This document shows, piece after piece, positions 1 through 11,537 of a stretch of 64,000 bases of DNA (within the stretch, counting starts at the first letter, position 1; each line of letters begins with the position of its first letter). Source of the DNA: Tricholoma matsutake (lineage: Eukaryota; Basidiomycota; Agaricomycetes; Agaricales; Tricholomataceae). A model generated the notes under the pieces. It was given only the letters and a program-made list of their open reading frames with translations, made no database searches and was not told the DNA's origin. The position numbers were made by a program, and so were the translations under genes. The DNA lies in contig AP026543.1 of the NCBI GenBank assembly GCA_026075535.2, positions 4,464,001-4,528,000 on the forward strand, given 5' to 3'.

Positions 1-671
1 TTGAATTCCTTGTCACTGGGCTTCATCCCCTGATCCCCATTGTTGTTGTTGTTGTTGTCATCTGTCCCCTCATTATTGGTGTTGGTGTTGTGACATTGTT
101 TTCATCATTGTGGCTCCTCATCTTTTTTGTTGTTGCATCCTCCCCATCTTTGCTGTGTCAGTTGCTTGGTCCACCCCATGAGCAGGTGCTCATAGCAGTG
201 GCATGGGTGCGGATGTGCCATCTTGGTGCTGTCTCATGATAAATAACATAGACAAAACCTAGAAAATGCAAATGCCCACCCCCCTTGTCCTACCATCTTG
301 TTTACACCCTGCCTGCCTCGACTTGCCCCCACCTTGTTTCAACATGCCTGCTCTCATGTCACTTGCCCTCTTGTCCCCTTTCATTTGGTGCCATATGGCA
401 TCATTTGACATTGTTAACTTTCTTGCACCTCTTGGACCTCCACCCATTTCACCTGCCCTTGACTTGTTCATGACTGGGTAGCACAGTTCAATATCATTCC
501 CTTCTTGTCAACACTGTTCACAGGAACAATTGTGACTCAGTGTTCTTGTGAACACATAAAGTTACTGTTGGTTACCACACCCATGTCTACCTCACCTCAA
601 CCATACCCTCATCTCTGTTCACCAGTACCCCATCATTCCCTGCAACCTGTCTCACTGTTCCCTGCCCTTGT
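1..671. other. Repetitive flank of an old Gypsy remnant, no gene
   Basis: This stretch is rich in CT-type words (repeats of the kind TGTTCCCTGCCC and TTGTTGTTG) and holds only short unsupported reading frames. The same style of sequence resumes at 4042, beyond the Copia element, and runs into an LTR-like end at 4129-4291. I infer that 1-671 plus 4042-4128 are one non-coding tract, the 3' internal part of an old Gypsy relative, split by the Copia insertion. The element begins outside the window. Confidence 0.5.
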
Positions 672-932
672 TGTTGGAGCAGACTATATACGCTGCACAG
701 GGGAAGAGACAACACATTCCTTACAACCTACCTGGGGTTTAGTTAGACTTACAGCTAGGGTTAGCAGAGGTAAGAACACTATATTCCTACTACAGTACAG
801 GTTCTCCTTATATACATAATAGTAAGGATATCACATGACTCCAGAGGAATATGCATATGAAACATGTATCAATATTGGTAATTAATGTGGGAGAATATGC
901 ACATGCAACAATATTGGTAATTAATTTCAACA
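672..932 (-). repeat. Copia LTR, 3' copy in element orientation
   Basis: 261 bp, TGTTG...CAACA. It matches 3776-4036 except for one base near its left end. The adjacent C-run at 933-939 is the complement of the polypurine tract that primes plus-strand synthesis. Confidence 0.93.
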
Positions 933-1001
933 CCCCCCCTCAAACTGTAAAGCGCTCTAAGCAGCTAAGTTTGAACCTCAAAAGTAATTCCGAGAGAGTC
1001 T

Positions 1002-1675
1002 CTAAATTTCCTGAATGATGTAAGCACCACAACTGAAGACCTTCAGATTGTTTAGATCTGGGCGGACCTTTGTCAGGTCCTCAAAAGGTGTCAGCCATTT
1101 CAGGCACCTTATTGGGGTTCGATTGTATAGGTGTGTTGCATGTTCAATGCAAAATTCCCACCACAATTGTGGTAGACAAGCAGTAAATTGCAGGGTTTGC
1201 GACTTTTCCATTATTGTCCTTATGGCGCGCTCTGCGTGCCCATTCTGTTGGTGAATGTGGGTGCAGACATCTCTATTTTGATGCCAAAATCCTTGAGCAT
1301 ATTTTGTAGCTCACGATCTTTGAACTCCCCCCCTGGATCAACATGCCAGTGCTTGATTGTAGTGCCATACTGTGTCAAAGCCATTGCCTGAAATTGTCTA
1401 ATTGCTGCAGCAGCATCAGACTTCTTTCTAAGTCACTGGACCCAGATATGTGACCTTTTGTCATCCAGAAATACAATAAAGTATTTATGTTTGTGGTACG
1501 ATAGTACTGGGAGTTCCTTTAGATTGGAATGTATTAATTCAAAGGGTTTTGCTGCACGTGAATTTGATTCTGGAAAAGACTTTGAGGTCATTTTCCCTTC
1601 AGTGCACCCTGGACATATAATTTTGTCTTTAGGAATAATTAATTTCCTTGGGAATTTGATGGTGCTATTAGGCAT
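1002..1675 (-). pseudogene. Copia integrase fragments, broken frame
   Basis: The piece at 1433-1675 contains a C-P-G-C-T-E-G-K motif (the zinc-binding GAG-pre-integrase tail) followed by the start of the integrase core (PFELIHSNLKELPV and FIVFLDDKRSHIWVQ; the first catalytic Asp equivalent, normally H-x-D, is not intact). The piece at 1002-1211 holds the late integrase motif, ending near HLYNRTPIRCLKWLTPFE. The two lie in different frames, so the integrase is broken. In a full Copia Pol this would lead into reverse transcriptase; here the sequence runs straight to the polypurine tract. Confidence 0.8.
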
Positions 1676-1708
1676 TTTCCCTAGCGCCTCTTTGGATGGG
1701 TGTCCAAG

Positions 1709-2704
1709 TCACCTATGCCAAGTCAAGTAGTCAGTGATGTATATGGTCGCGACATTGACCTTTTTGGTGCTCATTATATGAGTCTGAGCCCAATAAATTG
1801 TGTCACTTCTCCTAAGAGGGACACAATGCATGATTGGGTTTCCTTTCTCGATAAATGAAATGTGTGCAGAGGAACCATGCACATCACTTCTGTCTTGTAA
1901 GAAGACCCCCATTGACATTAATTGAGTATTAATGTCGGGTATGTAGTAGATGGGGTATAATCGTGTTTCATGCATCTCTGACTTCCCATGACATACTACC
2001 TGATGTCTAATGAAGACTGCTCCTTTTCCTACTATATGAGTAGTACCCGTGGCTGTTTGGACCAAGGTAGAGTCCTTTCTCAGTAAAGGCTCATAGGAAG
2101 CAAAATCTTTCATTTCACCAGTGAAGTGTTTTGATGCGCCTGAATCCATGATCCAGTCTGCAACCTTCTTACAATTTCCATTTGCACACATAACACATAT
2201 ATTAAGATCTAAATAATTCCATGATACATTTAATAGCAGTAAAATTTCACATGCAAAGTTCACTGTATTCGTAGGAATATTAATCTTTGTGCTTGTGGCA
2301 GGGAAAAGGACTGACCTGTCATCATACGCTCCCGTTTCAAGGGGTTCATTGATGAGCATCTCGTTGATGGATTTCCATACTTCCTCATCAGACACTGGAG
2401 GTTCGGATCCTAGGGAGACGATGTCATCTTCTACCTCCTCGATTCTCGGTTCTGGTTCGATCCTCCTCCTCTTACCTTCTCGCACCATTAGGTGCTCTTC
2501 CAGTGGTTGCAGATTTTTTGCAGTGCATGGAAGATGCATTTGCTTGAGGGTGTCTCGAGCTTGCTGATATTTGGCATAAACCAAATGAGAGGTAGAGGCC
2601 ACGCCCGTATATGCCTGTGGAGCAAGGATCTCTTGTGGGAGTGTGGTCGCATTTTTCGATGCACTGAATGAGCAGCATCGGCGGTATGATGGTGCCATTA
2701 CCAT
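1709..2704 (-). pseudogene. Copia protease and GAG-pre-integrase region
   Basis: The frame contains WIMDSGASKHFTG, the aspartic protease active site D-S-G-A of Copia elements. A GAG-pre-integrase segment follows (TQLMSMGVFLQDR, then the salt-bridge-rich part ending at 1709). The upstream part of the frame is low in similarity and probably corresponds to the Gag-Pol linker. It is continuous with the integrase pieces downstream only if a frameshift is assumed. The Asp of the active site is present, so the protease itself looks intact. Confidence 0.8.
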
Positions 2705-2795
2705 TTATGGTGGTAAAGGCACTGGAGGCGAGGTGGGTATGTTTCTCTTTAGGCTTTTCCTCCTTAGTCTTTTTGTCCCTGCGTCGTCCACATTT

Positions 2796-3527
2796 TCAGG
2801 ATGAATCTCCATTGTTGTTTTGCTCTTCTTTGGGCTGCCATTTGGGGTTTCCCCCTTTGCGTTTGACAGCAGAAAGTTTGTTGGTCTGAGGCTGGCCAGC
2901 GGGCTTTCCTACTGCCATGCACCTTGAGGCTTCAGCGGCAATGGAGTCCTTGACATGTTTAAATGTCAAGGCACTAGTAGTGGTCGTGTTAAGGACCGTG
3001 GTGGACAAAGAATCGTACTCGTGCAGCATTGCAGGAAGTAGAATCATCACCTGAGCTAGTTCGGGGATGGCAACATTGGCAGCTATGAGGTGCTCAAACT
3101 TGTCAGCCATCTTAGCAATCTCTGGCGCAGGATTTGCAGCCAGAATTTTGATTGCTATTGCAGACCTAAAGTCTGCAAAGACTTGGGAGGGGCCATCGAC
3201 ACCATAATCAGTGCAAATGAGGTCCCACACCTCCTCAGCAGTGTCCTTGGTGTTGGCACGCTGCTGAATGGAGGGGGCCAGGTGGAGCACTAGGCTACCA
3301 ATAGCCTGGTCATTTTTGTTGCTCCAGGTCTGGAGCTTGGCAGTAGCATCCGCTACGAGAGTAGCATTCGTCGCCATCAAAGGAGGTGCCAGAGGCGGTT
3401 TGACTTCCGCCCCACTAGTTATTTGCCAGAGGCCCTGAGACCTGAGCCATGCCTTCATGGAGTCGGCCTATTGTATGTAATTGGATCCATCAAAAGTTTG
3501 GATGAGCTTCTCAAGGGTTGAAGACAT
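2796..3527 (-). pseudogene. Copia Gag (UBN2-type) with a nonsense codon
   Basis: Translation from the ATG at 3525-3527 gives the usual Copia Gag start (MSSTLEKLIQTFDGSNY). A TAG follows at 3468-3470 where the family has Trp (Q-W-A-D-S-M-K), consistent with TGG to TAG. Downstream the frame is open to 2796 and has the typical helical UBN2 capsid signature (VWDLICTDYG, MADKFEHLIAAN). No zinc knuckle was found before the stop at 2796; a basic tail continues in frame after it. Gag is therefore interrupted at its N-terminus and probably also at its C-terminus. Confidence 0.82.
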
Positions 3528-3775
3528 GATTTGTAGTGCGGCTGTTAAAAGCGCTCAATCAGTCTTTTATCTGAGAAGACACATTTCACAATCTAAGGAG
3601 AAAAAACACTCCTTCAGAGTGATTAAACCCTAGTCAACCTAGGTTTTAATGCAGCTCACAGGGAGCGCAATGCAGCTCATGAAGAGCGCAAGGTTATAAT
3701 TTGGAGATGATGAAGTCAACATCATTCGCAGCCAATTAAGGCACGTTTGCGACATGCCCAGCAGGGCCCATAACC

Positions 3776-4036
3776 TGTTGCAGCAGACTATATACGCTGC
3801 ACAGGGGAAGAGACAACACATTCCTTACAACCTACCTGGGGTTTAGTTAGACTTACAGCTAGGGTTAGCAGAGGTAAGAACACTATATTCCTACTACAGT
3901 ACAGGTTCTCCTTATATACATAATAGTAAGGATATCACATGACTCCAGAGGAATATGCATATGAAACATGTATCAATATTGGTAATTAATGTGGGAGAAT
4001 ATGCACATGCAACAATATTGGTAATTAATTTCAACA
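3776..4036 (-). repeat. Copia LTR, 5' copy in element orientation
   Basis: 261 bp, near identical to 672-932. Just inside it, on the minus strand, the sequence GGTTATGGGCCC (about 3764-3775) is in the position of the primer-binding site. I cannot assign the tRNA with certainty. Confidence 0.93.
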
Positions 4037-4128
4037 CTTGTCACTGTTCCCCAGCACCCTGTCAATGTGCCCTGCACCTGGTCATCATCCCCTGCACCCC
4101 TGGTCAAACTTTTGGGAGTATGAGAGAG

Positions 4129-4291
4129 TGTAAGAGTGCCTCTTACATCATCAAACCATTATCACATGCATTGCAATTATCACATTATATAGTTGAGTAC
4201 TTGTACTGTATCTTAGTTCCCTTCCCTGAATATACTAAGTTCCTTACATGTTCTGGTTCCCTTGAGTGCTGGAAGCTTTGGTTTCCTTCCA
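4129..4291 (+). repeat. LTR-like remnant related to the 10642-19688 Gypsy LTR
   Basis: It begins TGTAAGAGTGCCTCTTAC, a 7-bp-arm hairpin, and ends CTTGAGTGCTGG...CCTTCCA. The LTR at 10642 begins TGTAAGAGAACC with a hairpin and ends CTTGAGTGTTGG...CCTTCCA. The purine-rich TATGAGAGAG just before it resembles the polypurine tract in front of the 19476 LTR, so this looks like the 3' LTR of a diverged relative. No target duplication is visible (GAGAG against CCTGC). Confidence 0.6.
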
Positions 4292-4361
4292 CCTGCTTGT
4301 ACTTGTTACTAGCTTATTATCCATTTTAGGGGTACAAAAAAAGCCATAAGTAATTCATTGA

Positions 4362-4374
4362 TGCAAGGGGGTGT
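4362..4374. repeat. Left terminal inverted repeat of the Plavaka-type element
   Basis: TGCAAGGGGGTGT, preceded by TTGA. It is the exact reverse complement of 20424-20436. The next bases agree partly (G-x-A-C-x-C on both sides). Confidence 0.65.
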
Positions 4375-4980
4375 TGGTACACAAATGCTGGACATCACAT
4401 GGGGGGGTGGGTGGTATCGTGTAGGTTGTTAAAAAAAAATTGATGTCAAATTATATAAGTGTAAATTGAGTGGTATAGCATGTAAAGGAAGTAAAATTAC
4501 ATTGTCATATACCTTTGAAGCATCTAGACAAAGATAAAGAGCAAAACTATTGAACTTTGATGGCAAACTCAACTCCACACTGATGGCTCAACAACACAGC
4601 ATTAATATTGAACTCATAACAAGGATTGTGCATTTGCAAAGTTGATGCAGTTCTATGCTTCATCAGCAAACTGTCAATTTAATTTCCGGTTTTTGATGGT
4701 TTTTGGTGTTTCTCATTGTTTTCTGAATTTCTCGAAACTCAGAAACTCAGAAACTCAGAAACTACGTAGTCTAAAATACATGCAGCAGTTGGGACAGAAA
4801 TTCAACTAATAAGTTCATGGGCATGGTGATCTATATAATGGTTCACAAAAAATGACTTGTAAGCATCCAGTGCTTTGAAGTGGCTAAATCATTTGGGAAC
4901 ACAGGATGTCCCATAAATGGGTAATAAATGTGCACCACAAACAATGGTATCCACATGAATGACATCAACAACAGGTTGCC
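4375..4980. other. Left subterminal region of the DNA transposon, no gene
   Basis: AT-rich and without coding signal. It contains a short tandem array of the 8-mer AAACTCAG at about 4735-4764 (roughly three to four units) next to T-rich DNA. A T-rich tract of similar style lies near the other end (19718-19795). Such arrays may be transposase-binding subterminal repeats, but this is inference. Confidence 0.4.
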
Positions 4981-7900
4981 TGAAGCTGTCACACTGAAGC
5001 CTCACCTCCCATAAACCAGTATCACAGACAAACCAGTTGATGAGAGCACATGAATAATCCAACGATATTGGAAGGAGAAAAAGAGAAGGACATGAGCAAC
5101 AACCATGCCAAGCATACCAGGTTGATCCCTGTCTAACTCGACAAAGACTGTATCATGATGGGGACCACCACGAAAGCAGGGTGCAGAGTGTATCCTCTCG
5201 TGGAGGAGCCCTCCTACTCCACAGAGCTCACTCAGGGCATAGAATGTGGCAGTTGCAGAGTGATGGACTCTAATCTTCCCCTCAAATTTCTGTGGTGTGA
5301 AACTGTCTGGTATCTGTTTTGCTGAGGGGTTATCAATGAAAAATAGGAATTGGTGAAGGGCAGCAGGAAACTTGGGCTGATTCATGTATGAAGCAAGGCT
5401 ATCAAGATACTGTGGATATCTGGGCTCTAGATATGTCAGTTAGTATAAAGAAATGAAGGAAACAGGGGAATACACACAAATCTGAGTAGCAAGCTTGACA
5501 TCCGATACCTTGTCTTCCAATGTCAACTGACAATCCCCACATGCTAGTTGCACATCATGATCATGCTGCAGAGCCTTCACCACATTGTCTTCATCTTCAT
5601 CTTCCATGCCACCCTCACTCTCAGAGTCAGCATCTGAAATATCGTCCTGGGATGCTTCTTCATCCTCATCCATATCATTGTCAGAATAAGGGCTTATGTC
5701 AGCAACAACATGTTCCCTTCAGCATACCACGTTGAGCAAAGCTACGATGAAGGGCGGCCATCTTCTCCATCCACAGAATGCTCCAAAGCATTTGAACAAG
5801 GGCCTTGAAGTGATTGGAGTGCCACCAGGGTTCCTTGACAGCTTTGATATGCTTGGACTCTGTGATTGACAAGCTGAGACCAAAGCATGATCAGGCAGAA
5901 ATAGTGTGATAGCACATGTTGCCGGGGTAGGGATACTGATACTCAAACACCAGCATCAATAAAAAATTGCTGGAGCTCATAAAACTTGTTGACATGGTCA
6001 CAAAAGCGCTCCAGAACAGGAGTCAAGATGGCATTGTAATGCGCAATGTAGCAGGCATCAAGGAATGTTGTGATATATTGCACAACTTGGCCTGGCAAGT
6101 AACTGGCAATAGTGGAAAGGTATATCTAGACAGATACGAGAGAAGTTAGTCAACATAGAGGATATAAACATAAACTGCACCTTCATTAATGCCTTTGAAT
6201 CATCACCTGTCCACTGGTTAAAACCATGACCATCAGGGAATCGATGAATGCCAGGAAATGTGGGAACTGCAGCAAGACTAATCCAGATCAAAACACAAAA
6301 CTAGGAGCAAATACATGAGTATCCACCAGTGATTGATGTCTTCAATTATTTCATCTGCCTTTGCTTGCCCAAAGTCAAGCTTCAGGTATTCATTAACCCA
6401 TTCAACAAGGTGATCCTTGAATATGCCTTTGACAAGCTGATGAAGGATATCAGGTGCAAGAAGTTGATGTATGTCAGCATGTGGAAAGCTGTGCATGAAC
6501 GGCTGAGAAAATCATTCATGAAAAGGATGAACGGACACAATCAGGCTGGCCACAGACCACAATATCATCCTGAATGCCAAATTCATCCCACAAAATACCG
6601 GGATCAAAGTTTTTTAATAGAAAGTCAGTTTTTTCATGCGAGTGAGAGTGGGCACCAGGGTCATCAAGCAAGGAAGGCTTTGCATCACATCTACATACAT
6701 GATTAGCACATGGTACTGCAAAGAAAGGTGCAGATTCACTTTGGACACCAGTTTTGGACAATGCCAGCAAGCCATACTTGTTCTGGATAGTCAGCAATGT
6801 AAGGTCCAAGGCTGAAGATGGCTCACTGAAAATGTCCATCTGGACATTGTACAACTTTGGGAGTGTTGATGTATGGCTTCAACAGACTGAATACAAGCTC
6901 CAGACATTTGTGATATAGTTGTCGTGTGAACTTCTTGAAGGCTGGTTTTTTCTGCTGGGACTTGCTAATTACGTCTGGATGAGCACAGTTAATGAATTGC
7001 AAACACAGCCACTTACCCTTGGGTATTGGAAGGAATGCAACAGGAAGAACTCCAATGCTGTGGTTTTGTCAAGCAGTGTTGGAAATGTTACCAATAGATA
7101 CATATATGGGGTGATACTCTTGCTGACCGGTGCCAACTGATGCAGTAGTCTTGTCACTTCTGCCAATGACAGGGACAACCATCGCACCATTAGTTGCTGG
7201 ATCCTTTGCAATCACATCCTGAGAGACAAAAATGTTACTATAAATCTGAATAAAACAGCAAGAAAATCATTACCGCTTCCTGGTATGCCCAGTCTCCCAA
7301 CATGAGATTTGTCCACACTCAGTGGCCATCAGGACCATATTCTTTATAGGGTGAATAGTTGAAATTGCCATCAAACTCTGTGTTTGCAAGCTGGAGCTCA
7401 ACAACATGGAGCACATCATGTGTACTGAGTTCATATGTTTCCTGCATGCACTGCAGGATGGTACCAATCGGTTTGGGGCCATTATATCACAACTTGTGAG
7501 TAAACCAAGGGGCATTGCCTGCTTGGATCGAGTCAATGGTGGAGTATAATTCTTCCACAGATTTCCAAGGAATGTTGCATTTGGATTTCTCCCTAAGAAG
7601 GATGGCGCTCCAGAGATCAAGACCTTGCCCAATTTGCTTCTTTGAAGCCTGCAACTCAACATATTGCTCTTGGGCCCATTCAAAGGCAATTCAGTCCTCA
7701 AATGGTGCCCAGGGATTGTCCGGCAGAGCATCTGGTGGATGCGCTGGCAATGGTGTTGGGTTTGGATGATGTAAGAATGTCCCATCTTCTGCACAAGGAT
7801 GAGCTGGTGGATAGTACATGTCAGTACATGATAATAGATAATCACAGAAGAATAAAAATGTACCCATCAGATGAGGATGCCGCAGACAAACATAGTCTTC

Positions 7901-8026
7901 TTTGTTGACAGGTCTTGTCCTTGGATGTGCTGCGTTATGATGCTGGATAAGTCCACCAGATGAACGTGTGCAGAAGGGACAAAGTAAGCATGCAAAAGGA
8001 TAATGACTGTTGGCAGTGAATGGCAT
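4981..8026 (-). pseudogene. Plavaka-family transposase, degenerate
   Basis: The reading starts at 8026 with a C2H2-like finger (C-L-L-C-P-F-C...H-H-N-A-A-H), typical of the N-terminus of this family. An intron near 7802-7860 follows, then NPWAPFED and FEWAQEQYVEL. Further motifs are KTTASVGTGQQEYHP (near 7110), CPDGHF and LGPYIADYPEQ (near 6820), [16 protein letters not shown] with GIFKDHL (near 6400-6480), and TGDDSKALMKV (near 6190). ITESKHIKAVKEPW (near 5850) and a C-terminal domain with IRVHHSATATFYALSEL (about 5200-5290) complete it. At least six in-frame TGA codons interrupt it, at 7691, 7487, 7319, 7069, 6823 and 6736; four or more sit where relatives have Arg (CGA). Introns keep frame between blocks. 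The gene is a recognisable but dead transposase. Confidence 0.85.
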
Positions 8027-8230
8027 AGGGAATACAAAGAGTAGATATAGACAAGAATGGTGTACAAATGAGAGTATCAGTATCCCATGCGAATCAAACT
8101 GAATGGAACTTGCAAGAAATTGCTGAACATCTGCCCCATCAGATCTTCAGAGTTTATCCCCAAAATAAAAAAAGTTCATTTTCCTTGTCATATCCATGTC
8201 CTCCCTCATTATCCACCTGTATCCATATCC

Positions 8231-10520
8231 ATGGCAAATACACATCATGGGAATGCTGCCATAAAAATCCCTCCCCACACCCCTCCTCCAGTATCAACTG
8301 ACCCTCAGCCAACAAAGAAAGTCAGTCGTCCATGAAAAGTGAGGACAGATGCCAACAAGACACCTGCTGTCATTGTCGATGAGGATGGCCAAGTCAGCAA
8401 CAATGAATTAGAAGCACCTCCTGCCAAAAAGTCCAAGAGAACAACTACTGCAAAGCCAGCTGCCAAACATCGAGGGGGAGCAGGTGTGGTACCAGCTCGG
8501 GAGCCTCTCCTGACCCATGAGGGTTGTAATAAACACCCTGGTTTGCAAAATGGGGTTGCTGCTGCTCCTAGATGCACATCTAAACAAGTTGCTGCTGACC
8601 ATGAGGCACTTCAAAAGGCTGCCAAGGAATAGGTACAGCATGGTGAGGAGGCCAAAAGGGCTCTGGCTGCGATGATAATCATGGAGGAGCAACAAGATGT
8701 TGAAATAGAGCAGGAGGGCACTCGCCGGCTTTCAGCTGTTGTTCATGCTCAGTATCACAACCCCAGAAGTGACGAGGAGTCTTTTGACTTTGAAGCTGCC
8801 AATGCCAGTAGTGATGATTCTGAGGGTGAGTCTGAAGTTGTGATTGTAAGTCCTGTTTTGTCCATGACATGATCGATGACTTACTGAGTTGGTTATAGAA
8901 AAATCGGCCAGCAAAATGAGGCAAGCAGGGAGTCCACAATAAAGTTGAAGGAATGGTGCTTGAAGGTCATCAAGGCAGGGGAGGAAAGAAGCAGAGGTGA
9001 ATCATGTGTTTGCTTATCTGCTTATTTATCTAATTATTTGTTGATTGTTGACAACAAGTCAATGAACTGGTGACCATGCACTGAAGCAATACAAGAACAG
9101 TGGATTGAAAACTCTTATCAAAGTTGGCAGTCAGAAACATTCCACCATTGGAGGATTGAACGACAATGATATCAATGACAAATGTCCAGACTTTCCAAAG
9201 TCTATCAAGCCCTTTATTCCCCCACAATTCCCCTCTAACCTCAAACAAGATGATTCACATTGCATTGAGGTGAGTAGCTGAATCCTCTGGATCTTCTCAC
9301 ATCTTAGCTTTTCTCAGCTTGTTGCTGTTGCAATCCCTCAAGGAAACAGTGATCTGGTGCATGCTTCTCATTACATACTTTTGTATTCTCATCTCAAGTT
9401 GCTTGGAATGTTCAGGTGCACATTTCTGGCCCAGTTGCTCGGGCAACCAGGAAGTCATCCAAATCAGTCAGCAAGAAGGCAACACCTATTGCTACCATTG
9501 AAGCTGAGGCTCAACTTGACTGTACTGCCCAGGTGGAAAAGTTCATGAAGGACATCAATTGGAGTCACCACTTCCTGCCAACTCTTACTCAGGCACTCTA
9601 CACATCGTCCAGTCCCTTTACACACTTCACAATGCAATCTTCTCAGTTCCTTCAGACAGTCCAAGCCGTTTTTGATCTTGCCTTCCCAACAGTCACTTTT
9701 GTGCTCCAGCCTGATGACAAGCTTGTCTCAGAGGTACATACCACACTGATGCATCTATTGCTATTCCTAACACCATTAGTATAGGCCTGTAAGCAGATGA
9801 GAACCCAGCAGTCGTTAGTTGCAAAGAATGTTCTAGAGCAGATCCAGGCGATGTTTGCTCAAGAGCCATATTATAATGACCCAAAGTTGATCCAGTCATA
9901 TGTCGTATCGGCACTGCGACCTGATGGAGCAGCATACTTTGCAAAACCACAAAAAATGGATGGTGGAGATAATGAGGTACATTGCCAGTCTTTTGGTTAT
10001 TGACCAACGCTGACTGCATGCTTAGATCTTAGAGCCTGAGGGATTTTTGCAGAGAGAGCTCATTCTATCAACAGCACAAGCTTTCCTCCCACACACTGAA
10101 AAATCCATCATGGACCTGGTGATTGGCCCTGAGAATCCACCAGTCAGCCTCTATGTGCTCATTTTGACAGTGGTATGACATTCCCTTGCATTACATGATT
10201 TACCGACTGACTGCCAGTGTAAGATTGAGTAAGCCTTGATGGCTTACTTACCCAAAGGAATTTCCACAATGCCAAAAGACTTCAAACACGATCACTATTG
10301 GAAGCAACTCAGTGAGTTCACAAACATGCTCCAGACCAGAGTGAGCAAATGATGTTGGCTAGAGGTTCTCGGCAGCATTATCGTTCTTGATGAGAAAGCC
10401 ATGACTGATAAAGATGTTGACAGTGTGCCAAACTTATCCATTCTTTCTGTGTATCATGTCAGCATCTACATCCCTAAAAGCCCAACAAAGGTTTGAAACC
10501 TTCCTTGTCATAGCTTTATG
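8231..10520 (+). pseudogene. Transposon cargo gene, Agaricomycete family of unknown function
   Basis: The ATG at 8231 opens a basic, Pro- and Lys-rich N-terminus (APPAKKSKRTTTAKPAAK, a possible nuclear signal). TGA at 8333 and TAG at 8630 interrupt the same otherwise continuous frame. An acidic patch (SSDDSEGESE) follows, then intron-separated exons: KLKEWCLKVIKAGEE (8950), STIGGLNDNDINDKCPDFP (9140), FLQTVQAVFDLAFPTVTFVLQ (9640), YVVSALRPDGAAYFAKP (9900), EPEGFLQRELILSTAQAFLPH (10040) and a final block near 10300-10490. I recognise the layout as a helical protein family common beside Agaricomycete transposons, without known function. It lies divergent from the transposase pseudogene, with about 200 bp between the starts, so the two probably shared a promoter inside the element. 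Confidence 0.6.
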
Positions 10521-10641
10521 AAGAATGTGCCCTTTAATCATCACAAAATTTTAGAATACTCCTTGTAATTATCCATATAATAGTTTAGTTAGTTTTGATT
10601 GGTTTTGAGAGTTTCAAAGGTTTTGCATGCAGTGTCCATAG

Positions 10642-10854
10642 TGTAAGAGAACCTCTTCTCTTACAATGTGATCAACAGCTTCCCTCCACGCGACATCTCC
10701 ATTAATGTGATCACATGATATATTACACACTAATCACATGACATAGTTCATTAGATACATGAACAACTTGTATTGTAGAGTATTCTTCCTTGAAGCGACA
10801 CCATGTTCATCACAGCTTGTCCTCTTGAGTGTTGGGAGCATATACTCCCTTCCA
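10642..10854 (+). repeat. Left LTR of the outer Gypsy
   Basis: 213 bp, TGTAAGAG...CCCTTCCA. Its first 23 bases form a hairpin: 9-bp perfect arms GTAAGAGAA and TTCTCTTAC with a 4-base loop. Two transitions separate it from the right copy. Confidence 0.93.
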
Positions 10855-11157
10855 CTTTTTCTTTGTGTCGAGCAAGTTGTCTGGTACAGACTCCTGACCT
10901 TATCCAGCAAAAAGAAGGCCATGATATCGCCTTTTGGGCACTGCATTACCCCCATCAGCTACTTCTGCTTAGACAGCTGTCACTCAGAACACATACCAGA
11001 AAGATAATATCTGGATAAGCAACATCACTGGATTACCAGGACCACACATCATCAGTGAGGGCGCATATAGTCACCTCATGTGGGGTATATAGGCCTTGAG
11101 CAAATCTGCATACTGGAAGAGTCTACTTGACATCTCCTACGCATCCTGTCTCGATCT

Positions 11158-11537
11158 ATGTCCACTCATATCCCCTTGCCTACCCATAACTCCATCGTGA
11201 CCCACAGCCAGACACACACTGATGCTCTGGATTTACCTTGTTCAAGTCCCCTCACAACACCTCCCAGCTTGCCTGTTGTAGGATTGAACCCTGCAGGATC
11301 TGCTACTGCCCCCGCCCCGTCCACAACAGATTCCTCTTCAGGCTCGTCTGACTCCAAAGAATATCATGCACCTACATTCCACAGTAATAGGATGGACAAC
11401 ATTCAGTATGCTCCCACTGTCATTAATGGTAGCATGCACCAGTTTTATTGGCAGGATGCATCACAATCGCAGTGATATGTGTGTTCAAAAATGTCTGCCG
11501 ATGTTTCTTTCAGAACAAGAAAACCCCAGAAGATGAG
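11158..11537 (+). pseudogene. Gypsy Gag, N-terminal part (outer element)
   Basis: The ATG at 11158 opens a Ser/Thr/Pro-rich N-terminus that ends at TGA 11473. Slightly downstream a Gag-like frame appears (FFQNKKTPEDE). It is cut by the nested Gypsy at 11537 and continues on the other side at 17585 (RVLSIIYNFESSAVQAW). A frameshift or lost intron between 11473 and 11500 breaks it. A TATA-like GGTATATAGG lies at about 11082-11091. Confidence 0.65.

Larger units (their letters stand above)
672..4036 (-). mobile_element. Ty1/Copia LTR retrotransposon, RT-less (internally deleted)
   Basis: Two 261-bp direct repeats (672-932 and 3776-4036) begin TGTTG and end CAACA, as Copia LTRs do. They are flanked by a perfect 5-bp duplication, CTTGT, at 667-671 and 4037-4041. 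The internal region reads on the minus strand in Copia order: gag, protease, GAG-pre-integrase, integrase. A polypurine tract (read on the minus strand at about 933-945) abuts the left LTR. The whole element is only 3365 bp, against about 5 kb for the family, because the reverse transcriptase and RNase H are missing between the end of the integrase and the LTR. It is therefore non-autonomous. The LTRs differ at a single base by eye (677 versus 3781), so the insertion is fairly young. Confidence 0.93.

Noticed and set aside
505..819. A 104-residue frame overlapping the left Copia LTR
   Set aside because: It runs into the LTR and shows only low-complexity Ser/Thr/Pro sequence; the same LTR frame recurs at the other copy.
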